Positions 18,264 through 27,886 of a stretch of 64,000 nucleotides of DNA are shown piece by piece (position 1 is the stretch's first letter; each line of letters starts with the position of its first letter). This DNA is from Trichocoleus sp. FACHB-40 (GTDB taxonomy: Bacteria > Cyanobacteriota > Cyanobacteriia > Cyanobacteriales > FACHB-T130). The DNA lies in the NCBI RefSeq assembly GCF_014695915.1, contig NZ_JACJPF010000046.1, positions 124,001 through 188,000 of the forward strand, read 5' to 3'. Both the position numbers and the translations under genes were made by a program. The notes under the pieces are model-generated. The model made no database searches. It saw only the letters and a program-made list of their open reading frames with translations, and had not been told where the DNA came from.

Positions 18264-19904
18264 TTAGGCGAAAACAACGATATCTGCGTTGGTCATAGCC
18301 AGTCCAGTAGTGAGGGTGGCAAATTGCACTTGTGCAGTTCCACCGATACCGTCTTTGTCAAAGAACAAACCGCCAGTTGTGCTGTTATAGATAAAGCGAT
18401 CGCCTCCATCACCTGCACTAGCACCGATGCGGAACTGCGAAGCTGTAATTGCCGCACCAACTGTTAACCCCGCGTTGGCAAACATTGAGCCAGAACGAGT
18501 AGCAATGCCAATCGTGTCGTCTACTACTGAAAAATCCGTAATCCGATCTACAGCGCTTGACTTGCCATAGAAGTAAAATTTATCGGCCCCAGTACCACCT
18601 GTAAGTACGTCGCTGCCACCACCGCCAACCAAGGTGTCGTTTCCATCACCACTTGTCAGGATGTCATTACCCGCTTTTCCTTTAAGAGTGTCATGGCTGT
18701 AACTTCCCTCTATTCTGTTGTCCAGTTCGTTACCTATGCCATACATGAAATCGGCACTACTCAAGGCATAGAGACGAAGGTTTTCCACGTTGGCACCTAG
18801 CGTCCAAGAGGCACTAGAAAAAACCAAGTCCGTACCACCATTTACGGCTTCTATCACGGTGTCGTTGGCATCGCCATCGTCCTTGTTGATCATATAAGTA
18901 TCATTACCATTTCCACCGATGAGGATATCGTTACCGCCTAGTCCCTCAAACCAGTCATCCCCATCACCACCATTCAAAGTGTTGCTGGCTTGATTGCCGT
19001 ACATGCCATTATTGAGAGCGTTACCCGTGCCATTTATCGCCGCATTCTCTATCAGATAAAGTGTTTCTATATTGGCACCCAGCGTATAACTGACGGAACT
19101 TTCAACCGTGTCTATGCCACCGTCGGCAGCTTCGATAATTGTGTCGTTGTTATCGGTGATGTAATAGGTGTCGTTGTCAGCACCACCATCAAGGATATCG
19201 CTGCCGCCGCCTCCCCCAAGTCTGTCATCCCCAGCGCCACCAATTAGCGTGTTGTTGGCATTGTTGCCGCCAAGTCCGTTGGCGAGACCATTACCTGTGC
19301 CATTTATCGCCGCATTCCCTGTAAGATATAGCCTTTCCAGGCCCGCACCCAGTGTCCAAGTAATGCTCGATTCAACTATGTCTGAATCATATTGATTAGA
19401 AGGATTGCTAAACTGCTCGATAATCTGGTCGCCTATGTTGTCAACAATATAGGTATCGCTACCCGCGCCACCTTCCATGCGATCGGCACCCGCACCCCCA
19501 TCGAGAAGGTCATCGCCAAAGCCACCAAATAGAGAGTTGCTGGCAGAATTTCCGTATATTTGGTTGCTTAGATCGTTACCTGTACCATTAATTGCACTAT
19601 TACCAGTAAGAACCAGCTTCTCTAAGTTGTTACCTAGTACCCAAGTAATGCTCGATTCTACTGTGTCGAAGCTATCACTATCATTAGGGCCTTTTTCATC
19701 AATTACGTCGCCTACGTTGTCAACAATGTAGGTATCGCTACCCGCGCCACCCTCCATGCGATCGCTACCTGTTCCACCATTGAGGATGTCATCACCCAAC
19801 CCGCCAAAGAGAAAGTCATTACCTGCTAGTCCGTTTATGATGTCATCGCCATTAGTTCCGTTTAAGGCGGGGTCATTACCGTTAGTTCCGTTGATGGTAG
19901 CCAT
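18264..19904 (-). CDS. RTX calcium-binding repeat protein (copy 3)
   Basis: A paralog of about 546 residues and the first gene of the trio on the minus strand. It has four RTX blocks (for example GGFGDDLLDGGAGADRMEGGAGSDTY, GGAGDDRLGGGGGSDIL) separated by NLEKLVLTGN and NIETLYLIEN units, and the same C-terminal module. The frame is open to 19934, but both paralogs begin at the equivalent of MATINGTNGNDPAL, so the ATG at 19904 is preferred. Differences in block number among the three suggest unequal crossing-over. Confidence 0.88.
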   Translation of the reverse strand: MATINGTNGNDPALNGTNGDDIINGLAGNDFLFGGLGDDILNGGTGSDRMEGGAGSDTYIVDNVGDVIDEKGPNDSDSFDTVESSITWVLGNNLEKLVLTGNSAINGTGNDLSNQIYGNSASNSLFGGFGDDLLDGGAGADRMEGGAGSDTYIVDNIGDQIIEQFSNPSNQYDSDIVESSITWTLGAGLERLYLTGNAAINGTGNGLANGLGGNNANNTLIGGAGDDRLGGGGGSDILDGGADNDTYYITDNNDTIIEAADGGIDTVESSVSYTLGANIETLYLIENAAINGTGNALNNGMYGNQASNTLNGGDGDDWFEGLGGNDILIGGNGNDTYMINKDDGDANDTVIEAVNGGTDLVFSSASWTLGANVENLRLYALSSADFMYGIGNELDNRIEGSYSHDTLKGKAGNDILTSGDGNDTLVGGGGSDVLTGGTGADKFYFYGKSSAVDRITDFSVVDDTIGIATRSGSMFANAGLTVGAAITASQFRIGASAGDGGDRFIYNSTTGGLFFDKDGIGGTAQVQFATLTTGLAMTNADIVVFA

Positions 19905-20077
19905 ACTCTGTGTGTTTGTATCGAATGTATCCATATTTAAGTATTTCGAGCAGCGATCGCACTTCGCCCACTTAGCTCACCCATTCGGGTGATATTAGAT
20001 ACATATATCTACCACTACAGTGTTTTTATTTTCTAAAATATTAAAAATACTTTTCTTTATGTCCCCAATACGATATG

Positions 20078-20099
20078 GAGACGCGATATATCGCGTCTC
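20078..20099. repeat. Perfect 22-bp palindrome, AGAGACGCG family
   Basis: GAGACGCGATA is followed directly by its reverse complement TATCGCGTCTC. It lies just past the stop of the HAD gene (minus strand). Two further copies occur at 20944 and inside the MFS gene at 57664. Confidence 0.85.
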
Positions 20100-20110
20100 T
20101 CGGTTCTCTG

Positions 20111-20887
20111 TTAAGACCAAGCGGAGAAATCTTGTGCAAACTGTGAAAGGGATAATAGTTTAATTCGTTCGTGGTGGCGCACAGCCTCTCGCTGTTGCGG
20201 CGTATTATAACCCCAGTCTGCTAAATACAGCCCGATATCATTAAGGTCTGGTTGCTGTTGTACGACTTGCAAAGTTTTTAAGCGGTCTTCCACAAACCAA
20301 AGGCTAATCGTGCGATCGCTAATTAGTTCCCGTAGAATTTCGTACTTGGGACGGCGATTTTCTTTACCAAGAATAAACTGCTCTGGTAGATCGATGCCTT
20401 GTTGTTGCAACAGTTGGCGAACAAAGCGCCCTTCTTTGGTGGTCACAATGTAAATTTGGACGGGAGTGCCTTGAAGCGAGTTTAATTTCTCCACCACACC
20501 AGGATAGAAGCGATGCAAAGCCAGCCAAGATTCTAAATTTGAAGCAATCCACTCATCCCGGATATTATCAAGCTTCATGGCGATGTCAGCAGCATCTAAA
20601 TTATCTTCTGCCAGGATTGTTCTGGCAACGGTTGACCAGTCCTGCAACATCTTCTCTTCTGGTATGCCCAAGATTAGCGCCCGGATCGCCACTGGCATTT
20701 CCCAGCCGACCTCTATCACAGGTCGCCGCAGGTAAAAATTTTCCGCCAAATTCTCTGGAGGCGTTGCATTCTCAGGTGTCCAGATTTGACAGTAGGTGCG
20801 CCAAGCTGTCTGAAAATACTCAAGCAACCCGTCGCAAAGCACACCGTCGAAGTCTAAAGCCAGAATAGTTGGAGCGATCGCAGACAT
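20111..20887 (-). CDS. HAD-superfamily hydrolase
   Basis: About 258 residues. Motif I is ALDFDGVLCDG near residue 10, with the nucleophile and acid aspartates. Motif II is IYIVTTKEG and motif III/IV is LWFVEDRLKTL with K in GKENRRPKYEIL. This is a cytoplasmic HAD phosphatase or related enzyme, with a helical cap between motif I and II. The substrate is unknown. The frame extends to 20929 (MCAKILRLIL), but the ATG at 20887 (MSAIAPTILALDFDG) fits the domain. Confidence 0.82.
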   Translation of the reverse strand: MSAIAPTILALDFDGVLCDGLLEYFQTAWRTYCQIWTPENATPPENLAENFYLRRPVIEVGWEMPVAIRALILGIPEEKMLQDWSTVARTILAEDNLDAADIAMKLDNIRDEWIASNLESWLALHRFYPGVVEKLNSLQGTPVQIYIVTTKEGRFVRQLLQQQGIDLPEQFILGKENRRPKYEILRELISDRTISLWFVEDRLKTLQVVQQQPDLNDIGLYLADWGYNTPQQREAVRHHERIKLLSLSQFAQDFSAWS

Positions 20888-20943
20888 TATTCCCCTAGCC
20901 AAAATCAACCGTAAGATTTTGGCACACATTGCCCCCGCAAAAC

Positions 20944-20975
20944 AGATAGAGACGCGACTAATCGCGTCTCTATCT
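20944..20975. repeat. Inverted repeat, AGAGACGCG family
   Basis: Arms of 14 bp (AGATAGAGACGCGA and its reverse complement) around CTAA. It lies between the HAD gene start and tRNA-Gln and could act as a terminator-like hairpin for the tRNA transcript on the minus strand. Confidence 0.8.
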
Positions 20976-20991
20976 TATTTTTTAGCTTTAA

Positions 20992-21063
20992 CTGGGGTGC
21001 AAGGATTCGAACCTCGGAATGTCTGGACCAAAACCAGATGCCTTACCACTTGGCGACACCCCA
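20992..21063 (-). tRNA. tRNA-Gln (TTG)
   Basis: Minus strand: acceptor TGGGGTG/CACCCCA, anticodon loop TTTTGGT (anticodon TTG), T loop GTTCGAATCC. CCA is not encoded. Confidence 0.94.
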
Positions 21064-21283
21064 TTGATTTCACCTCATATATATTAGCAGTTCCTACCAG
21101 GGAATTGTCAACAACTTTTTCAAAATTTTTCAAAAAATGTCCCTCGTGAAAGCTGAATAGGTTGAAGAGCAACGGTTGTGCTGCTTGTTTTGAGCGCTCT
21201 TGGGGCGTTGGGCTTGAAGGAAACGTTACCCAACACTCTCAAGGCATTTGTGGGATTTTTAGTCGCGCAGAACTAACCAACAA

Positions 21284-21322
21284 AAGAAAAAGGCAAAAGT
21301 CTTTCTCTTTTGCCTTTTTCTT
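21284..21322. terminator. 16-bp hairpin downstream of the R3H ATPase gene
   Basis: AAGAAAAAGGCAAAAG (21284-21299) is the exact reverse complement of 21307-21322, with loop TCTTTCT. It is 24 bases past the minus-strand stop at 21346. The stem is A/T-rich at its base, giving a T-rich end on either strand. It is the best copy of the AGGCAAAAG hairpin family. Confidence 0.7.
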
Positions 21323-21345
21323 AGAGAACCGCATGAAAGCCTTCC

Positions 21346-23199
21346 CTATGCTGGGTAAATCCGCAGCCTCCGGTTAGGTTCTTCCCCAAAACTGTCAGAT
21401 TTGAGGCGGTAGTGTTCCACCAGTTCGTGTTGCATTTTCCGCACTTTGGCAGAACGCGGTAAAAGTTCCACTGGCTGTCCCTTTGGGATGACAATTTGCT
21501 CAACTGCAAGTCTGGCTTCTTCCAGAGCCTCAATCTCGTCCTCGTTACCCGTGGTAGTAAATAAACTGAGTTCGGCAACGTCGGGGTTGCTGGGGTCATC
21601 CATATCTAGCAGACGCCGCAAGGCGCGGGTAATCTGAGATACAGTGTTTGCCTTAATTGCATGGATGGGAACATGACGAGCTTTGGCAATATGCCGTAAT
21701 TTGGAATGGTTTTTTACATGCGATCGCAATGCCAAAACTGCATCCGCACTATCCATATCCTTCGTCAACACCACAGGCAAATTCAGTACCCGAATCACTT
21801 GGTCTAGTTGTTGGCTGCTGATGCCATAAGGATAAACCTGCAACGGCAAATCTTCCCCATTCGGCCCGGCAAAGGAACCATCTGAGAGCAATTCTGACTG
21901 ATGCCAAGATTGATCCAGCATCTGCTCAAAGTCATTGCTCAGCGATCTTGGCGCTAGTTCTGAAAGATCCCCTGCGTTGGTAACGTCCCGTATCCCAGAT
22001 GAGCTTCCAAAAGGTAGAGTACGCGGCGAGTTTAGTGCCGTACTCGTTACCCGCAAATCCTGACCCCGCAGCGATCTAGGTTGACTGGGTAATGGCATCA
22101 TCTGCCCAGAAGTGCGCCAGCCAGTCGGTCGTCCCGGACTATCCAAGGAAGCAGCATATCCGCCTCCGGTACTAGGCGATCGCATTGGTGTTGGTGCTTG
22201 GGGTAACTCGCGGGTAATTGTCACTTCCCCAGCGTCAGTGATTGTCCTAACTTGTGGATTTGGCTGTCGCCCCCGCAACAAGTTATCAACCATATCCGCT
22301 ACCTGGTCGTGTACTACCCAGCGCTGCCTTTCCAGCATTTCCACGGCAATTTCAAAGGTCGGCGGCGCTTTGCGCTCCAAAACAGTCTTCTGGCTGCCCC
22401 GCCGCCTAGCTTCTTCATCTCCCAGCGTTACCGCCTGAATGCCCCCAACTAAATCGGATAGGGTGGGGTTTTTGATCAGATTTTCAATCCGGTTCCCGTG
22501 TGCCGTACCCACCAACTGAACGCCCCGCTCAGCGATAGTACGAGCAGCCATTGCTTCGAGTTCCGTACCAATTTCATCAATGACGATCACTTCTGGCATA
22601 TGGTTTTCCACTGCCTCAATCATCACTTGGTGCTGGAGTTCTGGACGGGCGACTTGCATCCGACGGGCGCGACCAATGGCTGGATGGGGAACGTCACCAT
22701 CCCCAGCGATTTCGTTAGAGGTGTCGATGATTACAACTCGTTTTTGTAACTCATCGGCTAAAACTCTGGCAATTTCCCGCAGTGCGGTGGTTTTGCCGAC
22801 ACCTGGACGACCGAGCATCAGAATTGACTGACCTGTTTCTACTAAGTCGCGAATCATGCCAATGGTGCCAAAGACGGCTCGACCCACCCTCAAGGTAAGA
22901 CCGATTATTTCGCCAGTACGGTTGCGGATGGCGCTAATTCGATGCAGGGTACGTTCTAGTCCTGCCCGGTTATCACCGCCAAAATGTCCCACCCGTTCTA
23001 TACAATAATTCAGCTGTTCCCTGGAAACTGGCGTTTGGGAAAGGTACTCTGCCTGGGTAGCAAACCGAGCTTCCGGTAATCGCCCCAAATCCATGACAAC
23101 CTCAACTAACCTATCCTTGTCAGGATGCAGTTCTAAAGGTTGCCGAATCTCACTTGGTAATACGTCCAATAATTTCTGGAGATCGTCTGTAATCTGCAT
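21346..23199 (-). CDS. R3H-domain AAA ATPase (Ycf45-like)
   Basis: About 617 residues. A SpoIIIAA/Ycf45-type ATPase domain holds Walker A GRPGVGKT (139-146 counting from the upstream start) and Walker [10 protein letters not shown] (212-220); the sensor region [18 protein letters not shown] follows. A Ser/Pro-rich linker spans about 330-450. The C-terminal R3H domain ([27 protein letters not shown]) is expected to bind single-stranded nucleic acid. The role in cyanobacteria and red-algal plastids is not settled. ATG at 23199 is preferred; a GTG at 23226 is possible. It is immediately downstream of ldpA. Confidence 0.85.
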   Translation of the reverse strand: MQITDDLQKLLDVLPSEIRQPLELHPDKDRLVEVVMDLGRLPEARFATQAEYLSQTPVSREQLNYCIERVGHFGGDNRAGLERTLHRISAIRNRTGEIIGLTLRVGRAVFGTIGMIRDLVETGQSILMLGRPGVGKTTALREIARVLADELQKRVVIIDTSNEIAGDGDVPHPAIGRARRMQVARPELQHQVMIEAVENHMPEVIVIDEIGTELEAMAARTIAERGVQLVGTAHGNRIENLIKNPTLSDLVGGIQAVTLGDEEARRRGSQKTVLERKAPPTFEIAVEMLERQRWVVHDQVADMVDNLLRGRQPNPQVRTITDAGEVTITRELPQAPTPMRSPSTGGGYAASLDSPGRPTGWRTSGQMMPLPSQPRSLRGQDLRVTSTALNSPRTLPFGSSSGIRDVTNAGDLSELAPRSLSNDFEQMLDQSWHQSELLSDGSFAGPNGEDLPLQVYPYGISSQQLDQVIRVLNLPVVLTKDMDSADAVLALRSHVKNHSKLRHIAKARHVPIHAIKANTVSQITRALRRLLDMDDPSNPDVAELSLFTTTGNEDEIEALEEARLAVEQIVIPKGQPVELLPRSAKVRKMQHELVEHYRLKSDSFGEEPNRRLRIYPA

Positions 23200-23282
23200 T
23201 CTTCCTAAAGTGACTTTTTTATCCACAACTGGCGATAGAAATAACAGTTGTTAGCCCTTAGTCTTTAGCAACAAACTAATGA

Positions 23283-24518
23283 CTAATGACTCTTAACTTG
23301 AGAAACCAGTGATTCAGCGAGACTAACTGCGTGCCAAAGTAAATCTGGATTTTCTTCCAGTCGTCTCGGCATAAATGTCTGACTTGATGCCGATGCCTTC
23401 CCCGATACGTCTTTCATATTCATTTTTTCCAATTCGTCTAGAACGGGTGACAACAAAACGCGGGCGTAGCTACCGTATGCAATACCTGCAATATAGGAGG
23501 ACTCAGGATTCAGGACTGAGGAATGATGGAGAGATTTTCGAGTTTGTGGTGCCTGGTTTTTCTGTGATATTTGGCTTTCCACGGCTATGTCTGATAAACT
23601 TGCCTCTACCAAGCTTTCAGCTAAATCCACAATTTCTTTTGGCTCCTGACGGTTGTTGAGCAGTCCCATTGCCCTGAGTTTGGCAACAGTGTAGCTGTTC
23701 GTGCCTCCTGCTAACTGCACATATCCTGGTAATCCCGCAGATAGAACTTTTTGCCCTAACTTCACAGCAGCTCTAGTTGTGCCATCACCGATATCGCCAC
23801 TCATCGGTCGCCCATCGGTTTGCCAGATGAGAGGAATGGGCAGGGGAGCTATCAGGCCGTAAAGAGTCCAGAGGTAATCAATTATACCATCCCCATCTGG
23901 GCAACTAATTGCTATGAGCTTGAGCTTATTCAACCAAGGCGCGATCGCTCTCCATAACCGTTTAAAATCATCTACTCTACCGATTTGTGTATGAATTTCT
24001 AAGGCATCAACCCCGCTTGGCAAGACTGACGAAGCGATCGCTTCCGGTGCTGTTACATAAGAACGAGTATAAATTATTTTACTTGGGCATACGGGAATAC
24101 ACCGTCCGCAGCCATAGCAACGTTGGTCTATAACTCCAGACAAAGCGATCGCATCAGCTGGACAAATACTTTCACAAGGTCGCGGGCATTCTGTCGGACA
24201 CTCGGTTGAGTTAAATTCCGCCTTCCGAAAGTGAGGATCTTCCCCATCATTCAAACTGACCATCAACCACGGTAAGTTCTCTGCACAGTAGCCTCGCACA
24301 CGCGCCGCACTAGCTAGGTCAGCAGCGGCCTTCAGACCTTCTTGTGCCGCAGCAATTACCGCCGGGTCAGCGGCAACGTCGATACAGTCAGCCCCAGCTA
24401 AAGTATAAGCCAATGTCAGATTCCGAACGGCAGGGAGGTCTTGGAAACTAGCTCCGCAAATGAGCTTAAACCAGTGACCCTCTCTTAGGGAGCGTAAGGG
24501 ATAGAAATAATCAGTCAC
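23283..24518 (-). CDS. ldpA: LdpA, iron-sulfur protein of the circadian clock input
   Basis: A 411-residue protein with two ferredoxin-type clusters: C107, C111, C115, C119 and C134, C137, C140, C144 (CPTECPRPCESICP and CYGCGRCIPVCP). LdpA in Synechococcus senses redox state and adjusts circadian period with light. The middle region (VDALEIHTQIGR, TDGRPMSGDIGDGTTRAAV) matches the family. Residues 320-350 (QKNQAPQTRKSLHHSSVLNPESSY) look like an insertion, encoded in part by repeat sequence (about 23500-23530). It is separated from ndhN by the VWA block. Confidence 0.92.
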   Translation of the reverse strand: MTDYFYPLRSLREGHWFKLICGASFQDLPAVRNLTLAYTLAGADCIDVAADPAVIAAAQEGLKAAADLASAARVRGYCAENLPWLMVSLNDGEDPHFRKAEFNSTECPTECPRPCESICPADAIALSGVIDQRCYGCGRCIPVCPSKIIYTRSYVTAPEAIASSVLPSGVDALEIHTQIGRVDDFKRLWRAIAPWLNKLKLIAISCPDGDGIIDYLWTLYGLIAPLPIPLIWQTDGRPMSGDIGDGTTRAAVKLGQKVLSAGLPGYVQLAGGTNSYTVAKLRAMGLLNNRQEPKEIVDLAESLVEASLSDIAVESQISQKNQAPQTRKSLHHSSVLNPESSYIAGIAYGSYARVLLSPVLDELEKMNMKDVSGKASASSQTFMPRRLEENPDLLWHAVSLAESLVSQVKSH

Positions 24519-24630
24519 CCTTATATGCTAAAGCCTTCCTGAATAAATGGGGAGGTGTCAATATTAAAAAATAGGGGCGGTTTTACTACCCCCCCCTGCC
24601 ACGTACAACGTAAAAAAATGGCACTTGCCT

Positions 24631-25248
24631 TTAGTCGGTAATTGCCTTTAGCAGCACTTCAGTTAGCGTCATGTTGTCCATCTCATCCAGGGTTAAGGTA
24701 TGGCAGATGTCAAACTTCGCCCCGATTCCTTGTAATTGTTCATCCAAACCTTTGTAAAATCGTGTTGCGCCCCTGTCTGAACCCACCTGAATGAAGGAAA
24801 TCGCTAGTTCCTCATCCCCCTGTATTTTGTGAGTGGCGTTAATTATCACTTCCACTACCGCCATCCGATTATCCGGTTCTCCGTCGGACACCACTAAAAT
24901 GGTTTCGCCTTCTGGTTTTGCCTGACCCGCAGCTTTACGCTGAAAGTAGTTGTTGATTGCGTGCTGCAAGGCAGCAACCAAGTTAGTTCCACCACTAGGA
25001 CTATTTTCTTGGAAGATTTCGGCGACTTTAGTTGAAGTTACGTTGTCGTACCGTTGAAATCGGTCGGAAAATAGATAAACTGTGATGCCATCGGGGTCAA
25101 ACTGTTCGCATTTACTTGCCAACCCTAAAGTAGACTCCTGCGCCATTTCCCAGCGACTTTTGCCGCCGGGTTGATCGAGAGATGACATACTGCCGCTTTT
25201 GTCAAGCATTAAGGTGTAGTCGCGGTGAGTCAAGACACCAAGTGTCAT
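24631..25248 (-). CDS. von Willebrand A domain protein (copy 1)
   Basis: A 205-residue single VWA domain. The MIDAS metal site is complete: DKSGSMS (DxSxS, residues 16-22), the threonine in SGGTNLVAAL, and the aspartate in VVSDGEPDN. It ends in MDNMTLTEVLLKAITD, a tail shared by all four copies. There is no signal peptide or membrane segment, so it is cytoplasmic. It is the most divergent copy. VWA domains usually bind a partner through a metal ion; the partner is unknown. Start ATG at 25248 (MTLGVLTHRDYTLMLDKSG). Confidence 0.85.
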   Translation of the reverse strand: MTLGVLTHRDYTLMLDKSGSMSSLDQPGGKSRWEMAQESTLGLASKCEQFDPDGITVYLFSDRFQRYDNVTSTKVAEIFQENSPSGGTNLVAALQHAINNYFQRKAAGQAKPEGETILVVSDGEPDNRMAVVEVIINATHKIQGDEELAISFIQVGSDRGATRFYKGLDEQLQGIGAKFDICHTLTLDEMDNMTLTEVLLKAITD

Positions 25249-25267
25249 AAAATTAGTTCCTACTCAG

Positions 25268-25876
25268 TTAGTCAGCGATCGCGTTTAGCAGCACTTCCGC
25301 CAGAGTCATGTCCGCCATGTCATCAATAGTTATCGCATCGCAGATATCAAACTTCGCCCCCGCACCTTGCAATTCATCATCCAAGGCTTTGAGAAACCGC
25401 GTAGCCGTTGCATCCGAACCCACTTGAATCATAGAAATTGCTAGTTCTTCATCCCTCTCCATTTGGCGCGATGCCTCAATAATCGCCCGCATTACCCCTT
25501 TCCGGTCATCGGGTTCCCCATCTGTCACTACCAAAATCGTTTCTCCACCAGCCTTAGCCTCACCAGCAGCCTTGCTCTCAAAATAGCGGTTAGTCGCATC
25601 CTTCAGCACACTTGCCAAGTCAGTAGTGCCAGCTGGGTCATTTTCTTGAAAAATTTGTGCGACTTTACTAGAAGTCACATTGTCGTAACGTTTAAATCGG
25701 CTAGAAAACAAGTAAACAGTAATCCCATCTGGATCAAACTGTTCGCATTTTCTCGCCAACGCCAAAGTAGACTCCTGCGCCATTTCCCAGCGACTTCTGC
25801 CTCCTGCTTGGTCTGGCGTAGACATACTGCCGCTTTTGTCAATAATTAACGTGTAATCCCGATTTTCTGCACTCAT
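25268..25876 (-). CDS. von Willebrand A domain protein (copy 2)
   Basis: A 202-residue paralog with MIDAS residues in DKSGSMS, AGTTDLASVL and VVTDGEPDD. The start at 25876 (MSAENRDYTLIIDKSG) follows a strong GGAGGG ribosome site and matches the other copies; the longer frame to 25924 is not supported. It ends MADMTLAEVLLNAIAD. The next gene starts 19 bases after its stop. Confidence 0.87.
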   Translation of the reverse strand: MSAENRDYTLIIDKSGSMSTPDQAGGRSRWEMAQESTLALARKCEQFDPDGITVYLFSSRFKRYDNVTSSKVAQIFQENDPAGTTDLASVLKDATNRYFESKAAGEAKAGGETILVVTDGEPDDRKGVMRAIIEASRQMERDEELAISMIQVGSDATATRFLKALDDELQGAGAKFDICDAITIDDMADMTLAEVLLNAIAD

Positions 25877-25973
25877 ACATACCCTCCTTTCCCACAAAAA
25901 ATTAGTAGGGTGGGCATTGCCCACCTTAACTACAAAATCAAACTAAATTACCAATCCAAAATTCAAAATCGAA

Positions 25974-26579
25974 TTAGTCATTTATGGCATTAAGCAGGAC
26001 TTCAGTTAAAGTCATGCCCTCCATATCATCCAAAGTTACGGTGTCACAAATATCAAACTTTGCTCCCGCACTTTGCAGTTCATCATCCAAAGCCTTGAGA
26101 AACCGAGTAGCCGTTTGATCGGCTCCAATCTGAATGAAAGAAATGGCTAATTCTTCATCTCTTTCCATGTGGCGAGTAGCTTCAATAATCACCCGCATCA
26201 CCGCTTTCCGGTCATCCGGTTCCCCATCTGTGATTACCAAAATTGTCTCGCCATTCGCCTTCGTCGCACCAGCAGCCTTCCGCTGAAAATAGTTGTCAGC
26301 AGCGTGCTTTAACACATCAGCAAGATTGGTGGTGCCGGATGGATCGTTTTCTTGGAATATCTGTGCAACCTTGCTAGCGGTTACATCATCGAAACGCTTA
26401 AACCTACCTGAAAACAGGTAAAGAGTAATTCCATCCGGATCAAACTGTTCGCATTTTCTCGCTAACGCCAGGGTAGATTCCTGCGCCGTCTCCCAGCGAC
26501 TTCTCCCACTCGGTGGTTCTGGGGTAGACATACTGCCGCTTTTGTCGATGATTAATGTATAGTCTCGGTCTTGTGCCAC
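25974..26579 (-). CDS. von Willebrand A domain protein (copy 3)
   Basis: A 201-residue paralog, close to copy 2. MIDAS residues lie in DKSGSMS, SGTTNLADVL and VITDGEPDD. The GTG at 26579 (MAQDRDYTLIIDKSG) has AAGGAG five bases upstream and matches the copy 4 start; the frame is open to 26594. It ends MEGMTLTEVLLNAIND. Confidence 0.86.
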   Translation of the reverse strand: MAQDRDYTLIIDKSGSMSTPEPPSGRSRWETAQESTLALARKCEQFDPDGITLYLFSGRFKRFDDVTASKVAQIFQENDPSGTTNLADVLKHAADNYFQRKAAGATKANGETILVITDGEPDDRKAVMRVIIEATRHMERDEELAISFIQIGADQTATRFLKALDDELQSAGAKFDICDTVTLDDMEGMTLTEVLLNAIND

Positions 26580-26710
26580 AGATACTCCTTCCACAAAGAG
26601 ATAATCTCCTGCGATCGTCAGGGTCTACTGATCTAGCCTAGCCCACTGGCTGAGACTATTAAGTAGATTGAGATTAAAAAAATAAAAAGTTTTACTTACT
26701 TCTAGACTCT

Positions 26711-27178
26711 TTACGGTTGCGTTTTCCGCAAGGCTTGAAGGTAATCAATCGCCGCATCTAGTTTGGATGGGTAAGCATAGGCAAATTCTTCAAACCAAAG
26801 ACCTTCTTCTGAAAGTGCGTTTAAATTTTTCAGCCACTCCTTCGCTTGGTTTGCTAGTGCCTCTCTTTGCTGCTGCTTAATTTGTTCCTGCTTAATCTTT
26901 TTCTCTGCTAGTTGTTGCTGTTTTTTGAGATATTCGGCTTTTTCTTGTTCTTCAAATTCAGCCTTAACTTGAGCTAGTACCCTATCTTCATGGGAGGAAG
27001 ACAAGTTATTTTTCCCAGGTTGCAGGGGCAAATTCTCGACTACCTCTACAGACGGCGCGATCGCGTGCGGGTTCACTAGCTTTTCTTTCAGCTGTTGCGG
27101 GTTGTGAAGCAATTTTGGGTTGTCTTTTACTTCATACTCAGCCTTAACTGACGCAAGTATGTCATCTATCGATTCCAT
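26711..27178 (-). CDS. Coiled-coil protein resembling the Slr1339 salt-stress family
   Basis: About 155 residues. It begins MESIDDILASVKAEYEVKDNP, and the phrase repeats in part as DRVLAQVKAEFEEQE. Residues 70-115 are a Lys/Gln/Glu-rich coiled coil. The end GLWFEEFAYAYPSKLDAAIDYLQALRK is compact. It resembles cyanobacterial proteins annotated as Slr1339-family salt-stress proteins; I give this as likeness, not proof. The ATG at 27178 has a GGAGG site about ten bases upstream; the longer frame to 27238 is rejected. It lies between VWA copies 3 and 4. Confidence 0.7.
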   Translation of the reverse strand: MESIDDILASVKAEYEVKDNPKLLHNPQQLKEKLVNPHAIAPSVEVVENLPLQPGKNNLSSSHEDRVLAQVKAEFEEQEKAEYLKKQQQLAEKKIKQEQIKQQQREALANQAKEWLKNLNALSEEGLWFEEFAYAYPSKLDAAIDYLQALRKTQP

Positions 27179-27280
27179 GATTTTGATACCTCCAATAAAT
27201 TTTAGATTTGAAACTTTAAATCTTAGATACACGCTCACTCATCTAAAATCCAAATTTCAAACCCAAAATTAAACTATGTG

Positions 27281-27886
27281 TTAGTCAATAATGGCATTTA
27301 TTAACACTTCAGTCAGGGTCATGTCCTCCATGTCATCAATGGTTACTGTGTCACAAATATCAAACTTGGCACCAGCACTTTGCAGTTCATCATCCAGCAC
27401 TTTGAGAAATTTACTGGCTTGTGCGTCTGCGCCAACTTGAATAAACGAAATTGCCAGTTCTTCATCTCTATCCATACGACGAGAAGCTTCAATAATTACT
27501 TTCATCACCGCTTTTCGGTCATCCGGTTCCCCATCCGTAACTACTAAAATAGTTTCACCATTTGGCTTAGTTTGTCCGGTTGCTTTGCGCTGAAAGTAGC
27601 TATTGGTTGCATCTTGGAGAACTCCCGCCAGATCGGTACGACCAGATGGTTCATTTTCCCGAAAAATTTGCATTACTTTACTGGCGGTTACATTGTCGTA
27701 GCGTTTGAATCTACTAGCAAATAGATAAATGGTAATGCCATCCGGATCGAATTCTTCACATTTACTCGCTATGGCTAGGGTAGATTCCTGCATGACCACC
27801 CAGCGACTTTTACTTCCTGGCTGGTCTATTAGTGACATACTGCCGCTTTTGTCAATGATTAAGGTATAGTCGCGGTTTTCCACCAT
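27281..27886 (-). CDS. von Willebrand A domain protein (copy 4)
   Basis: A 201-residue paralog, first of the VWA genes in transcription order. MIDAS residues lie in DKSGSMS, SGRTDLAGVL and VVTDGEPDD. It begins MVENRDYTLIIDKSG and ends MEDMTLTEVLINAIID. ndhN is 219 bases upstream on the same strand. Confidence 0.87.
   Translation of the reverse strand: MVENRDYTLIIDKSGSMSLIDQPGSKSRWVVMQESTLAIASKCEEFDPDGITIYLFASRFKRYDNVTASKVMQIFRENEPSGRTDLAGVLQDATNSYFQRKATGQTKPNGETILVVTDGEPDDRKAVMKVIIEASRRMDRDEELAISFIQVGADAQASKFLKVLDDELQSAGAKFDICDTVTIDDMEDMTLTEVLINAIID

Noticed and set aside
15947-19992. Many plus-strand frames across the RTX genes
   Set aside because: Proline/serine-rich shadows of the RTX repeats on the opposite strand.
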